The notes: generated by a model not told the origin, from the sequence alone. A stretch of 64,000 nt of DNA from Mucilaginibacter hurinus (GCF_003324525.1 NZ_QGDC01000001.1:1-64000); one strand, 5' to 3'. Counted from the first letter of the stretch, positions 43,254-52,665 are shown. Made by a program: numbers and translations.

Positions 43254-43288
43254 GAAAAGCAGGAGTACGCTAATACGTCCTGCTTTTC
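43254..43288 (-). terminator. Hairpin between FecR and SusC genes
   Basis: gaaaagcagga (43254-43264) / tcctgcttttc (43278-43288). On the minus strand its second arm ends in CTTTTC. It may end or reduce transcription from the sigma/FecR genes into susC, leaving susC under its own sigma-dependent promoter. Confidence 0.6.
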
Positions 43289-43349
43289 ATTTTATCGGAA
43301 GGGCTTAGGTTTAGTTTATCTTTTCATGCTACGCTTCATTTAAGTTTAT

Positions 43350-44363
43350 TTAGTTATTGGTTTGCTGTATAATAATCTTGTCGCCATCCATCTTATAAGA
43401 GATAGCCAGCGTTTTACATAGTATTGTCATTACCTCGGGCAGGTTAAGCCCTGTAAGGTTTACATTGATGGTAAATTTGTTAAGTGCCTGGTTACCCAAT
43501 TCAATATTTGAATTAAAATGTTTGTTAAGCACATTTACAACTTCAGGCAACGGCGCATTATCAAATGAAAGGTCAACACGTTTCCACATTTTTAATGGTT
43601 TTACGTCGGTTACCTCATCTGCTATTAATGTTTTTTTCTGTTTACTGTAAACGGCCTGGTTATCAGGGTATAGCAATATTTCTTTTGAACCCCTCCCTGC
43701 ACTTAAGTTTGTTTTAAGCTTTACGGAAACTTTACCTGTAACTACCGTAACATCAGCAAAACTGATGCTTTTTGAATCGCGCACCCTGAAACTTGTGCCC
43801 CAAACCTTAGTTATAATATTTGAGCTATGTACAATAAAAGGCTTACCGGCGTTTTTTTTCACTTCAAAAAAAGCTTCGCCTACCATAAAAACATCGCGCG
43901 TGGTGCCGGTAAATTTTTTAGCAAACTTTAGTTGGGCACCGGGCTTTAGCCAAACATGACTGCCATCGCTCAGCGCTTGGTCTATAATGCGGTTTGTAGT
44001 GTTATTTACCAACATCATATTTTGGGCTGCAGCAGTATGTTTGTGTTGTAAATCAGTACGCACTTTAAAATAAGCCACGCCTATAGCGATTATAGCCATG
44101 GCCGCAACCCCGCGCAAAATATAGGTAGCTAGCTTGCGCTTGTTCATGCCCGATCTTTTTTCGCGAGGAAGCCCGGCCTTTTCGCTCACCAGCTGGAATA
44201 TTTGCTCGCGCATTTCAATTTCTTTTTCGCCGTGAAGGGCGGGCAGGTAGTCCTTTTCAGACTCGAACGCATTATACCACGCTAAAACCGCTTCTTCCTC
44301 TTCGGCAGTGCACTTCCCTTTTAAAAATTTATCCAGTAACTGTTTGGAAATTGATGGCTTCAT
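43350..44363 (-). CDS. FecR family anti-sigma regulator
   Basis: 337 residues. The cytosolic N-terminal part (about 1-85) contacts the sigma factor; a single membrane helix follows (YILRGVAAMAIIAIGVAYF, about 86-104). The periplasmic FecR domain has NRIIDQALSDGSHVWLKPGAQLKFAKKF and DVFMVGEAFFEVKKNAGKPFIVHS (about 128-182). The C-terminal part (about 262-337, VDLSFDNAPLPEVVNVLNKHFNSNI) is DUF4974. It relays the state of the SusC transporter to the ECF sigma factor. Confidence 0.95.
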   Translation of the reverse strand: MKPSISKQLLDKFLKGKCTAEEEEAVLAWYNAFESEKDYLPALHGEKEIEMREQIFQLVSEKAGLPREKRSGMNKRKLATYILRGVAAMAIIAIGVAYFKVRTDLQHKHTAAAQNMMLVNNTTNRIIDQALSDGSHVWLKPGAQLKFAKKFTGTTRDVFMVGEAFFEVKKNAGKPFIVHSSNIITKVWGTSFRVRDSKSISFADVTVVTGKVSVKLKTNLSAGRGSKEILLYPDNQAVYSKQKKTLIADEVTDVKPLKMWKRVDLSFDNAPLPEVVNVLNKHFNSNIELGNQALNKFTINVNLTGLNLPEVMTILCKTLAISYKMDGDKIIIQQTNN

Positions 44364-44444
44364 TTGGCAGAACCTCTCTATGCAGGCTCGTATTAAATGA
44401 AGTGACAGAATTTGGCGGTACCCCCCAAGCGTTTAAAACTTTTT

Positions 44445-45005
44445 TTAAAAAAGAAAAATACGAAGGGTGGTTTTAAGGTAACGCAGTGCCCGGGTAATTT
44501 GGTTTTCAACCGTTTTTTCGGTGATGCCCAATAGGCTGGCTATTTCTTTGTTACTGCGGTGCTTGTTGCGGCTTAGGTCAAAAACTTCGCGGCAGCGTGC
44601 AGGCAAATTGGTAATTTGTACCTGCAAGCGGTTATAAAGATCATTTGCAATTATCGTTTCCTCTGTAGAATTATCCAGAGGATGCACATTTGAACTGATG
44701 CTGTCCTGGTAGGTTCCGCGCGACATTTCAAGTTGCACCTGTTTTAAAATCATGTAACGCATCGCCCCAAATAAGTACGCTTTTGGTATAGTGCTAACAG
44801 AAAGCGTGCGCCGGCGCAGCCAGATATCAGCAAACAGGTCCTGCACTAGTTCTTCAGATATTTCGCATGACTTTAGACGCTTATACGCGGTGTTATATAA
44901 CTGTGCCCAGTAACGGTTGTATAACTCTCTGAATGCTTTGCCATCATCCGAATCTTTAAGCAAAACCAACAGCTCAGTGTCAGGTAACTGTGCATAATTC
45001 TTCAT
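44445..45005 (-). CDS. ECF-type RNA polymerase sigma factor
   Basis: 186 residues. Sigma region 2 (about 22-90: AFRELYNRYWAQLYNTAYKRL, EELVQDLFADIWLRRRTL, AYLFGAMRYMILKQ) and region 4 (about 125-180: LPARCREVFDLSRNKHRSNKEIASLLGITEKTVENQITRALRYLK). No extra domains. It directs transcription of the adjacent SusC/SusD genes when released by FecR. It is first in the minus-strand unit, 81 bp before FecR. Confidence 0.96.
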   Translation of the reverse strand: MKNYAQLPDTELLVLLKDSDDGKAFRELYNRYWAQLYNTAYKRLKSCEISEELVQDLFADIWLRRRTLSVSTIPKAYLFGAMRYMILKQVQLEMSRGTYQDSISSNVHPLDNSTEETIIANDLYNRLQVQITNLPARCREVFDLSRNKHRSNKEIASLLGITEKTVENQITRALRYLKTTLRIFLF

Positions 45006-45352
45006 TTAATTTAAAACAGATGTTGATGACCGGTTTACGAGTTCTAAAGTCTGAAAAAAAAAATTATTTACCAAATAAACCGATTTAGTAAACACGTATG
45101 TACATAATTGCCATATTGTGGCTTACAAAGCAACGCGAGTTGAATAAGTGCTAAAACCTTATTAATGCCCAATAGATTAATGATATTTTAAGTTCCTAAA
45201 AAGAGACTTATCGTTTCACTACAAAGTAATTAAGCTATCTACTTTTAATCGGTAGTTTTTCGATTACATAAAGTGAGTGCATAAACTTTTATGCACTCAC
45301 GTAATCGGACACTACTTGCTCTATAACCAAACATTATAACCAACCAAAAATT
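45006..45352. other. Divergent intergenic region with a long hairpin
   Basis: The region separates the ECF sigma gene from the ricin-type lipoprotein gene and should hold both promoters. At 45261-45307 cgattac (45261-45267) and gtgagtgcat (45273-45282) pair with atgcactcac (45291-45300) and gtaatcg (45301-45307): 17 paired bases with one five-base bulge. It ends 45 bp before the lipoprotein ATG. No T-run follows, so it is not an ordinary terminator. Confidence 0.65.
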
Positions 45353-46987
45353 ATGAAAACAAAAATGATGCTGCTCTCTGCTGCTGCCTTGTTACTGGCG
45401 GCACAGGCGTGCAAAAAAAACGAAGGCTCACAACCAATTGCCTCAAGTGCTGTTAACTCGCCAAAAAAAGTGAATGGCCCCGTCTCTGATTACGCCGAGT
45501 ACAAAATATCGTGCGTAACCGGGGGTAAATTCATCGAAGTGAACGGAAATCCGTCTGCCAATCAAAAATTTCAGGAGCTGCAAACACTCGGTCAATGGCA
45601 AGCTACTGCTGACGATGAAGTAGATGGATGGCAGCGCTGGTACACGGTGTATGTAACCACTGTTGGCGGAATTAAGTATTATAATATACGTAACTCATTT
45701 AGCGGAAAAGTAATCCAATCTCCCAATAACACATCCGGTGCGCAACTACGGCAGGCACGTACGCCGTTGCTGGGAACACCAGATAACCAACTTTGGCGCA
45801 TTACTGAAATAGGTACAACGGGGCAATACAATATTATTAACAAGGGTAACGGTTTAGCTATTGCTAATGCCGGGGGCTCAACAAGTAACGGTACGGCCAT
45901 TATCCAGGAGTCGGCCAATAGCGACAACCGCCAAAAATGGGTATTTACCATCCGGTTCCCGAGCACCTACCGCGACGATTATGCCAACCGCATTTTTGAA
46001 CGTAACGGTACATCGCAAGGCTCAGTAGCCTTTGACCAGGGCACCAGTATTCCGCTTAACTGGAGCGGCAATGCAGGTAAAGTGTTATGGGTGACACAAG
46101 ATGCATTTGATGGTTCGGTGTTGCAATCAAACAGCCAGTTTAACTGCAACCAATTTTTTCAATATGGCAACTCAATGCTTTTACAGAATAATATTTATGA
46201 CTGGAGCAGTGGTGGGGCTAACATTACCCGTAACGGCAATAAACAAGTGGTAGATAAGCAGCCCGGCCTTAACTTTGCATGGCCAAGCGTAGGGGTTGAA
46301 ATAGGAAACCACGTTTACATACATGTTGGCGAAGGCAACGCAGGTGTTAGCCTTAACAGCCAAAGTATTTGGGACTTTACCGAAACCACCGGTACTGCGT
46401 GGACAGGTACACGCCTGGCACCGGCAAACATGAGCAACCAAACCAATATCAATTATGTAATAGGGATGGTAAAATCAGGCACAGACGTATATTCTTTTGG
46501 CGCTGGCCCTAGTAATGGCGTTTATGTTGCCCGCTGGCCCCAATCAAACCCAACTTCATGGTCTTTCTGGAACGGCAGCAGTTGGGTAAGTACACCTACA
46601 ACTGCTACCTCAGCAAAAATTGCTACAGGTTTGGATAACACCACCATTAGTTATTGCAATGGTAAATATGTGATGATGACCATGACCCAGGGATATATAT
46701 GTGGCACTACCCGCGAAATTTATGTTTCAACTGCCACCAGTCCAACCGGTCCGTTTAGCACACCTATCAGGGTATACTCAATTAAAGAATATATTAATGG
46801 CAATTATTCACGTTATTATACTCCGCAGATACACCCGGAGCACAATAACGGAAAAAATGAGCTATTGCTGAGCTACTGCCTAAACTTTGATGCTTGCGGC
46901 CAGGGTGCATGTAACGGGACTTATAAAGATCCGTATTACTACAGGCCTAAATTTATCCGTGTACCCTACTCAAAAATAGGGTTGTAA
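45353..46987 (+). CDS. Ricin-type lectin lipoprotein with beta-propeller-like C-terminal part, paralog A
   Basis: 544 residues with a lipoprotein signal (LLAAQACKKNEG, Cys near 20). Residues about 55-200 form a ricin-type beta-trefoil: repeated Q-W-like turns such as DNQLWRITEIGTTGQYNII and NRQKWVFTI. Residues about 215-544 look like a five-bladed propeller of the DUF4185 or GH43/GH32-like kind (GKYVMMTMTQGY, REIYVSTATSPTGPF, YYTPQIHPEHNNGKNELLLSYCLNF, KFIRVPYSKIGL). It is probably an exported sugar-binding or sugar-cleaving protein. It is followed by a paralog on the same strand and faces the SusC/SusD regulator genes. Substrate unknown. Confidence 0.78.
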   Translation: MKTKMMLLSAAALLLAAQACKKNEGSQPIASSAVNSPKKVNGPVSDYAEYKISCVTGGKFIEVNGNPSANQKFQELQTLGQWQATADDEVDGWQRWYTVYVTTVGGIKYYNIRNSFSGKVIQSPNNTSGAQLRQARTPLLGTPDNQLWRITEIGTTGQYNIINKGNGLAIANAGGSTSNGTAIIQESANSDNRQKWVFTIRFPSTYRDDYANRIFERNGTSQGSVAFDQGTSIPLNWSGNAGKVLWVTQDAFDGSVLQSNSQFNCNQFFQYGNSMLLQNNIYDWSSGGANITRNGNKQVVDKQPGLNFAWPSVGVEIGNHVYIHVGEGNAGVSLNSQSIWDFTETTGTAWTGTRLAPANMSNQTNINYVIGMVKSGTDVYSFGAGPSNGVYVARWPQSNPTSWSFWNGSSWVSTPTTATSAKIATGLDNTTISYCNGKYVMMTMTQGYICGTTREIYVSTATSPTGPFSTPIRVYSIKEYINGNYSRYYTPQIHPEHNNGKNELLLSYCLNFDACGQGACNGTYKDPYYYRPKFIRVPYSKIGL

Positions 46988-47025
46988 ATCAATATATTTA
47001 ACTTAGCTTAATTTAGATAATCCTT

Positions 47026-47061
47026 AAATGGGAAAATGGTTATACAACCGTTTTCCCATTT
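47026..47061 (+). terminator. Terminator after ricin-type paralog A
   Basis: A 16-bp stem aaatgggaaaatggtt / aaccgttttcccattt with one G-T pair and a four-base loop, followed by a short T-rich end. Confidence 0.75.
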
Positions 47062-47116
47062 CTACTAAGAAAATGCACACTAAAAACATATAAAATATAA
47101 CGTTAACCGAATAAAC

Positions 47117-48769
47117 ATGAAGATTAAAATTTTAATTTACGCCGTAGCATTGGTATTCATAGGCAGCGGATGCAAAAAAACAGAATCGGTGAAAAACACC
47201 GACGATAACTCCGGTGCACCCGTAACCGACATCGCTCGTTCATCAGGTTTGAAAATCAACGTTGCCCCCGGCGCATATTTCACTTATCAGGTAATGAGTT
47301 CGGTTAACGGCAAAAGCGGGCGAATTTCAAATTTCTCGCTTGATAATGGAGGGTTTATTGAACTGGCAGATTACAATGGCGCTTCGCATCAAAAATGGCG
47401 CATTACTTTTGTTGGTGATGGCTATTACAAAATAATGAATTTAGGCAGCGGTAAGGTGCTGCAGGCATACGATAATGACGGTACACAACTGGTTATTCAA
47501 AACTCGGCAAATAACAGCGACGCTCAATTATGGCGTATTTCGCCGGTCAGCGGCAAATTGTATAAAGCCCTCAGCAAATCTACAGGGTTAGCCATTTCAG
47601 CTAATACCAATGGCCCCAGCCTTTTGGAACCATACACAGGCAAACCTTCGCAGCTTTGGGGGTACAATGTATTGCAAAACGATAGCTATCGCGATGATGC
47701 CGTTGTTAACTTTTTTCACCGTACCAACAAGGCACAGGGCTCGGTAGCGTTTGACCAGGGCAACAGTATAGCTCTTACATGGGGGCCAAACGCAGGCAAA
47801 GTACTGTGGATAGCCGAAGATTCATTTGACGGGGTACGTTTAAAAGATAACGGCAATTTGCTTTGCGGTTTCTTTCAATATAACAATTCTGTACTGATAC
47901 AGCCGGCAAGTCGCAGTTGGGATCCTGAACTTACCGATAATCTTACCATCAGTAACAGCACACAAGGCAGGCCCCGCCAGGTGTTTAATGCGCAGCCCGG
48001 CACCGACTTTACCTGGCCGGGAGTTGGTGTAGAAGTTGGCAACAAGGTTTATGTGTATGGTGCCGAACTGAAAAGCTTAAAGCTGGTTCACCAGGCGCTA
48101 TATGAGATGGTGCAAAGTGCATCTAACAACGCCTGGCAAATTAACCGTTTTTTGCCTGTCGGGATGGATCAGGCCAACGTGGTATATTCCGAAGGTATGG
48201 TAAAACCAGGCGATGGATATGTTTATGCTTATGGCAATATGGGGGTATTTATTGTTAAATATATTTATGTAGCCAGGTTTAAAGAAAGTGATCCGCTTAC
48301 CTGGACTTTTTGGGATGGCAGCAAATGGGTTGACAAACAGCCTATAACCAAGCCTACCACCAAAGAGGCACTGCATTTTGTTGGTAAAGGCGAAGATGTG
48401 GCGGCTTACGCCAACACCGCCATATCATACCACAATGGAAAGTATATTATGATGCAAATGGATTTTGGTTACGGCTGTGATAACCCCGAGCATAATATTT
48501 ATATATCAACGTCTACATCACCAACAGGACCATTCACTCAGAAGAAAAAGGTGTTTACTATTGAGGATCGTTACCGCGGGCATATAGCTAAATTTTATAC
48601 ACCAGCTATTCACCCGGAGTTTGATAATGGCAATAAGGAGTTGTTGCTTACCTATTGCCTTAACTTTAGTGGATGTAATACTGGCGATGATTGCCGTAAT
48701 GGAGAGCTTGATTCACGCCAGTATCAAATTAAGGGTATAAGAGTACCTTACTCGCTTATAGGTTTATAG
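47117..48769 (+). CDS. Ricin-type lectin lipoprotein with beta-propeller-like C-terminal part, paralog B
   Basis: 550 residues, lipobox VFIGSGCKKTES (Cys near 19). Same layout as paralog A: a ricin-type trefoil (HQKWRITFVGDGYYKIMN, DAQLWRISPVSGKLYKAL, about 80-190) and a propeller-like part with shared blocks QGSVAFDQGNSIALTW, AGKVLWIAEDSFDG, NGKYIMMQMDFGYGCDN, NIYISTSTSPTGPF, FYTPAIHPEFDNGNKELLLTYCLNFSGC and IRVPYSLIGL. It arose by tandem duplication with clear divergence. Likely exported to the outer membrane to bind or process a glycan. Confidence 0.78.
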   Translation: MKIKILIYAVALVFIGSGCKKTESVKNTDDNSGAPVTDIARSSGLKINVAPGAYFTYQVMSSVNGKSGRISNFSLDNGGFIELADYNGASHQKWRITFVGDGYYKIMNLGSGKVLQAYDNDGTQLVIQNSANNSDAQLWRISPVSGKLYKALSKSTGLAISANTNGPSLLEPYTGKPSQLWGYNVLQNDSYRDDAVVNFFHRTNKAQGSVAFDQGNSIALTWGPNAGKVLWIAEDSFDGVRLKDNGNLLCGFFQYNNSVLIQPASRSWDPELTDNLTISNSTQGRPRQVFNAQPGTDFTWPGVGVEVGNKVYVYGAELKSLKLVHQALYEMVQSASNNAWQINRFLPVGMDQANVVYSEGMVKPGDGYVYAYGNMGVFIVKYIYVARFKESDPLTWTFWDGSKWVDKQPITKPTTKEALHFVGKGEDVAAYANTAISYHNGKYIMMQMDFGYGCDNPEHNIYISTSTSPTGPFTQKKKVFTIEDRYRGHIAKFYTPAIHPEFDNGNKELLLTYCLNFSGCNTGDDCRNGELDSRQYQIKGIRVPYSLIGL

Positions 48770-49161
48770 TAATCTAGTAGCAATTTTAATTAATAGCCTA
48801 CAAGCTTGTTTCCCCGTAAGGTGTGCCAGGCATGTGGGTGCTTGCCCTACTGATAAGCTGTATTGCATGATATGCTATCTTCTGCCCGACAGTTTTCAAT
48901 TGAGTGAATCGGTAGAAGGGAATCAAGATCTGTAGATAATTTGCAAGGTTTTGACATGCAAGAGGCGAATAACTTAAACAGCAAGGAAAATACGACCTTA
49001 TAATACATTTTTTGTTGGGCATGGTAACAGCTAACAGCCATGCCCAACAAAATTGAGGGGATTAAGAACCATCAGCAATACATTGCTGCGCCCCCGGTAA
49101 AAGCTTTACACAACATAATAGCTTCCAGCAATACATACAACCATAAACCACACATACCAAT
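48770..49161. other. Intergenic region with a 15-bp perfect hairpin
   Basis: No gene is credible here. ttttgttgggcatgg (49010-49024) pairs perfectly with ccatgcccaacaaaa (49038-49052) around a 13-base loop. It sits 109 bp before the next ATG and lacks a T-run on the plus strand, so it may be a read-through-control or processing hairpin. The rest shows nothing distinctive. Confidence 0.6.
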
Positions 49162-51768
49162 ATGCTTAAAAAGTTTACGTCAATTGCCTTTTTAATCTCA
49201 ACAACGTTTTGCGCGCTTGCACAGCAACGTTACTTCACCATGGATATGGTGCACCATAATCCCGGCGACACGCTCACCCGCAGCCGTTTTCTCGATCCGG
49301 CTTACCTAAAATCATACGGTTATGATGCAAAGGTATTTTTCCTGACAGACGCTCCACAGGTTGGAATCACCTGGGAAGATTTTGACGATACGATCTTTCC
49401 GGTAGGTTCAAAGCAGCGTAAGTGGGTGGATGATAAAGACGCCAGTTTACAAGCTATGTACAATGATGCAAAAAGCAAGGGTGTTAAAGTATACTGCGCT
49501 ATGGATATGCTGGTACTGCCAACGGCTTTATTCAATAAATACCGCGACAGCATAGCATCACAGGACAACGGCAAAAACTACCGCATTGACATTACTAAAC
49601 CGGCTACTCAAAAGCTGTTCAGGTATATGCTGCAGCAAATTTTTAAAAAGTATCCGCAGGTTGACGCATTAGTGATACGCACCGGCGAAATCTACACACA
49701 AAACGCGCCTTACCATAAAGGGAATAACCCAGCGTACGATCAAAAATTTGATAACCATACTATCCTCGTAAACATCCTCCGCGATGAAGTTTGCGTTAAG
49801 CTCAACAAAAAAGTGATATACCGCACATGGGATGACGGACGTTTCCATTCGCGCCCCAGTATATATCTTCAGGTAACAGATAAAGTGATACCGCACCAAA
49901 ATCTTTTTTTCTCTATAAAGCATGTTAATGTGGATTTCTGGAGAATGGGTATTCCAAATCCAAACGTAAACCTTGACAGCTTTAACCAGTACTTCATCCC
50001 ACAATCGGGTGATCATGGGGTATGGTTTAACCCTACCCTGGGTATCGGTAAGCATAAACAGTTTGTAGAGGTTCAGTGTCAGCGTGAGTATGAAGGGAAA
50101 GCCACCCACCCTAACTATATAGCTAAAGGAGTGATCGATGGTTTCGAAGAACACAAAAAACCAGGCTTACCCGCGTTAAATTCACTAAATGAATTGAAAA
50201 AGACACCTCTGCTTGCCGGCGTATGGACATGGTCGCGCGGTGGCGGCTGGGGCGGGCCGAAAGTGCCCAATGAATTTTGGGCGGACATGAACGCGTTTGT
50301 AGTAGCAAAATGGGGGCAAAACCCGTCGCGTAGCGAAGATGACATTTTTAAAGAATATACTAAGCTTAAAGGACTGCCCGACAACGAGATTGAAAAGCTA
50401 CATAAAATAGCTTTATTATCAGACGAAGGTGTTATGAAGGGCCAGTGGAGCACCTATGGCACTGCTTCGGTTGCCTGGACACGTGATATGGATTACATGG
50501 GTACTTCAACCGGCTTTAGCTATCTTGGCGGCCAGGTGGATAAGTGGATAAAAGCCGGAACTACCGAAAAGTACCTGGCAGAAAAAGCCCAAGCGCTGGA
50601 GATATGGAAGCAGATAGAGGCGCTTTCTAAGGAGCTCCATTTTAAAGACCCCAAGCTTACGCACTTTGTGCAAACCTCATGTACTTATGGCAGGCTAAAA
50701 TATCAAACATTTATGTATGGCTGGAATGTTATGGTGCGGGGCGTAGCGGGTACTAAGCCCGGTAAAAGCATTGACCAGAGAGTGATGGGCATTGACATTG
50801 CCGGTTATGACCAGAGTGTTGCAGATTGGAAAAAACTTGCAGCCGATAATGCCGACTGTGGTACCGTTTACAATACAGCCGAATTTGAAAAAACGGTTGC
50901 TAAATATCGTGCAGGAGCGATTTATACTGATGCTATACTTTCATATGCAGTGTACGGCGCAGCCAAAAAGCTGAAAGCTGATTTTACAACAGCACTTAAA
51001 TTTCACAACCTGATTACTATCGAACAAAGCAGCGATAACACCAAAACATGGACATCAATAGGCACCATTCCGGGCAACAGAACCACACCATTATCAAATT
51101 TCAGCGTAGAGACAGAAATGCCGGGAAGAGGGCTGCAGCATTATCGCGTAAAACTATATGATACGCTGAATAACGTAGTAACATCGCTTCCGCTAACGCT
51201 GAATATTAAACCCAATGCCGTAATTATCAATGGCCGGGCAATGGCTGAAAGCGGTAAGGTAAAGTTACAACTGATTACTGCCCAGGAAACATTTAACCCC
51301 GGCTGCACTGTTTACAAAAGCACAGACGGTGTAAACTGGACAATACTGTCAAGCGTGAGCGGGGCAGGTACTAAATTTACTGAATCAAATTATACGGCGT
51401 ATGACAATTCGCCGGCAGTAGGAACAAACTACTACAAACTCAACTACTTTGAAAATGGAGAGGAAAAAACCTCGCCTGTGCGGACTGCAATTGTCGCCGC
51501 TTCCGGCGCATCAAGGGCTGCGGTTACATTTAGCGTATACCCCAACCCTGCACCAGCAGGCAAAGTCAGTTTCGACTTTTCGGGCTATAAAGGCCGTAGC
51601 ATTACCGCTACCGTAACTGACCTCTATGGAAAAACGGTATACAAGGAAGCATTTTTTATTAACCCTGCAGGCAGCTATACGTTAAATACAAAAGCCGCCC
51701 CGGGCACGTACGTTTTAACCATAAGTGGTGAAAATGTAAGTAAAGCCGAAAAAGTAGTGATACAATAA
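49162..51768 (+). CDS. T9SS-exported putative glycosidase
   Basis: 868 residues with a signal peptide (MLKKFTSIAFLISTTFCALAQ). The central part (about 22-560) looks like a TIM-barrel carbohydrate enzyme: SYGYDAKVFFLTDAPQVGITWEDFD, AKSKGVKVYCAMDMLVLP, YPQVDALVIRTGEIYTQNAPY, KVIYRTWDDGRFHSRP, LLAGVWTWSRGGGWGGPK. The strand-end acidic residues (E in RTGEIY, E in EVQCQREYEGK) could be catalytic, resembling the GH67/GH115 style, but the family is not certain. A beta-sandwich linker follows (about 600-780). The last 75 residues (FSVYPNPAPAGKVSFDFSG ... APGTYVLTISGENVSKAEKVVIQ) are a type A T9SS sorting domain. It is the third gene of the plus-strand block next to SusC/SusD. Confidence 0.75.
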   Translation: MLKKFTSIAFLISTTFCALAQQRYFTMDMVHHNPGDTLTRSRFLDPAYLKSYGYDAKVFFLTDAPQVGITWEDFDDTIFPVGSKQRKWVDDKDASLQAMYNDAKSKGVKVYCAMDMLVLPTALFNKYRDSIASQDNGKNYRIDITKPATQKLFRYMLQQIFKKYPQVDALVIRTGEIYTQNAPYHKGNNPAYDQKFDNHTILVNILRDEVCVKLNKKVIYRTWDDGRFHSRPSIYLQVTDKVIPHQNLFFSIKHVNVDFWRMGIPNPNVNLDSFNQYFIPQSGDHGVWFNPTLGIGKHKQFVEVQCQREYEGKATHPNYIAKGVIDGFEEHKKPGLPALNSLNELKKTPLLAGVWTWSRGGGWGGPKVPNEFWADMNAFVVAKWGQNPSRSEDDIFKEYTKLKGLPDNEIEKLHKIALLSDEGVMKGQWSTYGTASVAWTRDMDYMGTSTGFSYLGGQVDKWIKAGTTEKYLAEKAQALEIWKQIEALSKELHFKDPKLTHFVQTSCTYGRLKYQTFMYGWNVMVRGVAGTKPGKSIDQRVMGIDIAGYDQSVADWKKLAADNADCGTVYNTAEFEKTVAKYRAGAIYTDAILSYAVYGAAKKLKADFTTALKFHNLITIEQSSDNTKTWTSIGTIPGNRTTPLSNFSVETEMPGRGLQHYRVKLYDTLNNVVTSLPLTLNIKPNAVIINGRAMAESGKVKLQLITAQETFNPGCTVYKSTDGVNWTILSSVSGAGTKFTESNYTAYDNSPAVGTNYYKLNYFENGEEKTSPVRTAIVAASGASRAAVTFSVYPNPAPAGKVSFDFSGYKGRSITATVTDLYGKTVYKEAFFINPAGSYTLNTKAAPGTYVLTISGENVSKAEKVVIQ

Positions 51769-51936
51769 GCTATTACATCAAAATATTGCCCTTGTACCCG
51801 GAGTGCTGTCATTATCCATTGACAGTAATTAGAAACGTTGTTAAAGATTGTTAACATTGATTATGAGTAAGATAACGGCGGGAGACAAATCACTTATTGC
51901 TGCTTCATCACCCCGGATGCGTGTTGGATGGTACAC

Positions 51937-51978
51937 AAAACCTGCCTTTCACTAAGCAAATAGTGGAATGCAGGTTTT
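51937..51978. terminator. Terminator between the putative glycosidase and the FMN reductase gene
   Basis: aaaacctgc (51937-51945) / gcaggtttt (51970-51978), extended inside by partial pairing of cacta with tagtg. T-runs on both strands, so it likely serves both converging genes. Confidence 0.7.
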
Positions 51979-52029
51979 ATGTTCATTTCAAATCGCAAGA
52001 AGCACCTTCCTAGTCAATAAGGAAACAGG

Positions 52030-52620
52030 TTAAACTGCTACATTATCAAACGCCTCTTCTTTTATCAGCTTCATGCCTTTTGTCCACCGGAGCAGTTGGG
52101 TAAGCATCATATCGGCAGACTTGCTTAATATCTCGTTCGGTGTGAAAATGCCATCGTCATTTACAAACTGGGTTAATGATGGAATATTTACCATTTCCGC
52201 CAAACCAACTACCCGTAAGCTAATCAGATCAGCCTTAAGGCTCTGCACAGCCCTTACTCCTGCAAACGGACCCAACGAATAACTTACTATGCCGGCGGGT
52301 TTATAGGCCCACTCGTGCATCAGGTACTCAATAGCATTTTTAAGCGATGCCGGGTAGCTATAGTCATATTCTGCAGTTACAAAAATAAAGGCGTCGGCTT
52401 CGTCTATTTTCGCGGCCCACTGCTTGGTGTATTCATGTTCATACTGCTGCATAATGGGGTGCAGCGGTTCGTTCATCAAGGGCAGGTTTATTTCGCCCAG
52501 GTCCAACACTTCTACTTCAAAGGCGCCGCTCTTTTCAGCAACATCTTTTATCCAGCCTGCTATCATGGGCCCTTTTCTTCCGGGGCGCACTGTTGATGAT
52601 ATAATCTTTAATTTATACAT
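52030..52620 (-). CDS. NADPH-dependent FMN reductase family protein
   Basis: 196 residues, flavodoxin-like fold: KIISSTVRPGRKGPMIAGWI (FMN phosphate loop, about 4-23), PLMNEPLHP, AFIFVTAEYDYSYPASLKNAIEYL (about 76-99) and YKPAGIVSYSLGPFAGVRAVQSLK. It reduces FMN, quinones or azo compounds with NAD(P)H. Divergent from an HxlR-type regulator, which probably controls it. Confidence 0.9.
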   Translation of the reverse strand: MYKLKIISSTVRPGRKGPMIAGWIKDVAEKSGAFEVEVLDLGEINLPLMNEPLHPIMQQYEHEYTKQWAAKIDEADAFIFVTAEYDYSYPASLKNAIEYLMHEWAYKPAGIVSYSLGPFAGVRAVQSLKADLISLRVVGLAEMVNIPSLTQFVNDDGIFTPNEILSKSADMMLTQLLRWTKGMKLIKEEAFDNVAV

Positions 52621-52665
52621 GGTATGATTTTTTTATTATTGATGAGCAAATTTACCGCCAAATAC

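Noticed and set aside
48798..49050. Two short minus-strand open frames in the gap before the putative glycosidase
   Set aside because: They overlap each other and the perfect hairpin, and no coding features are seen.
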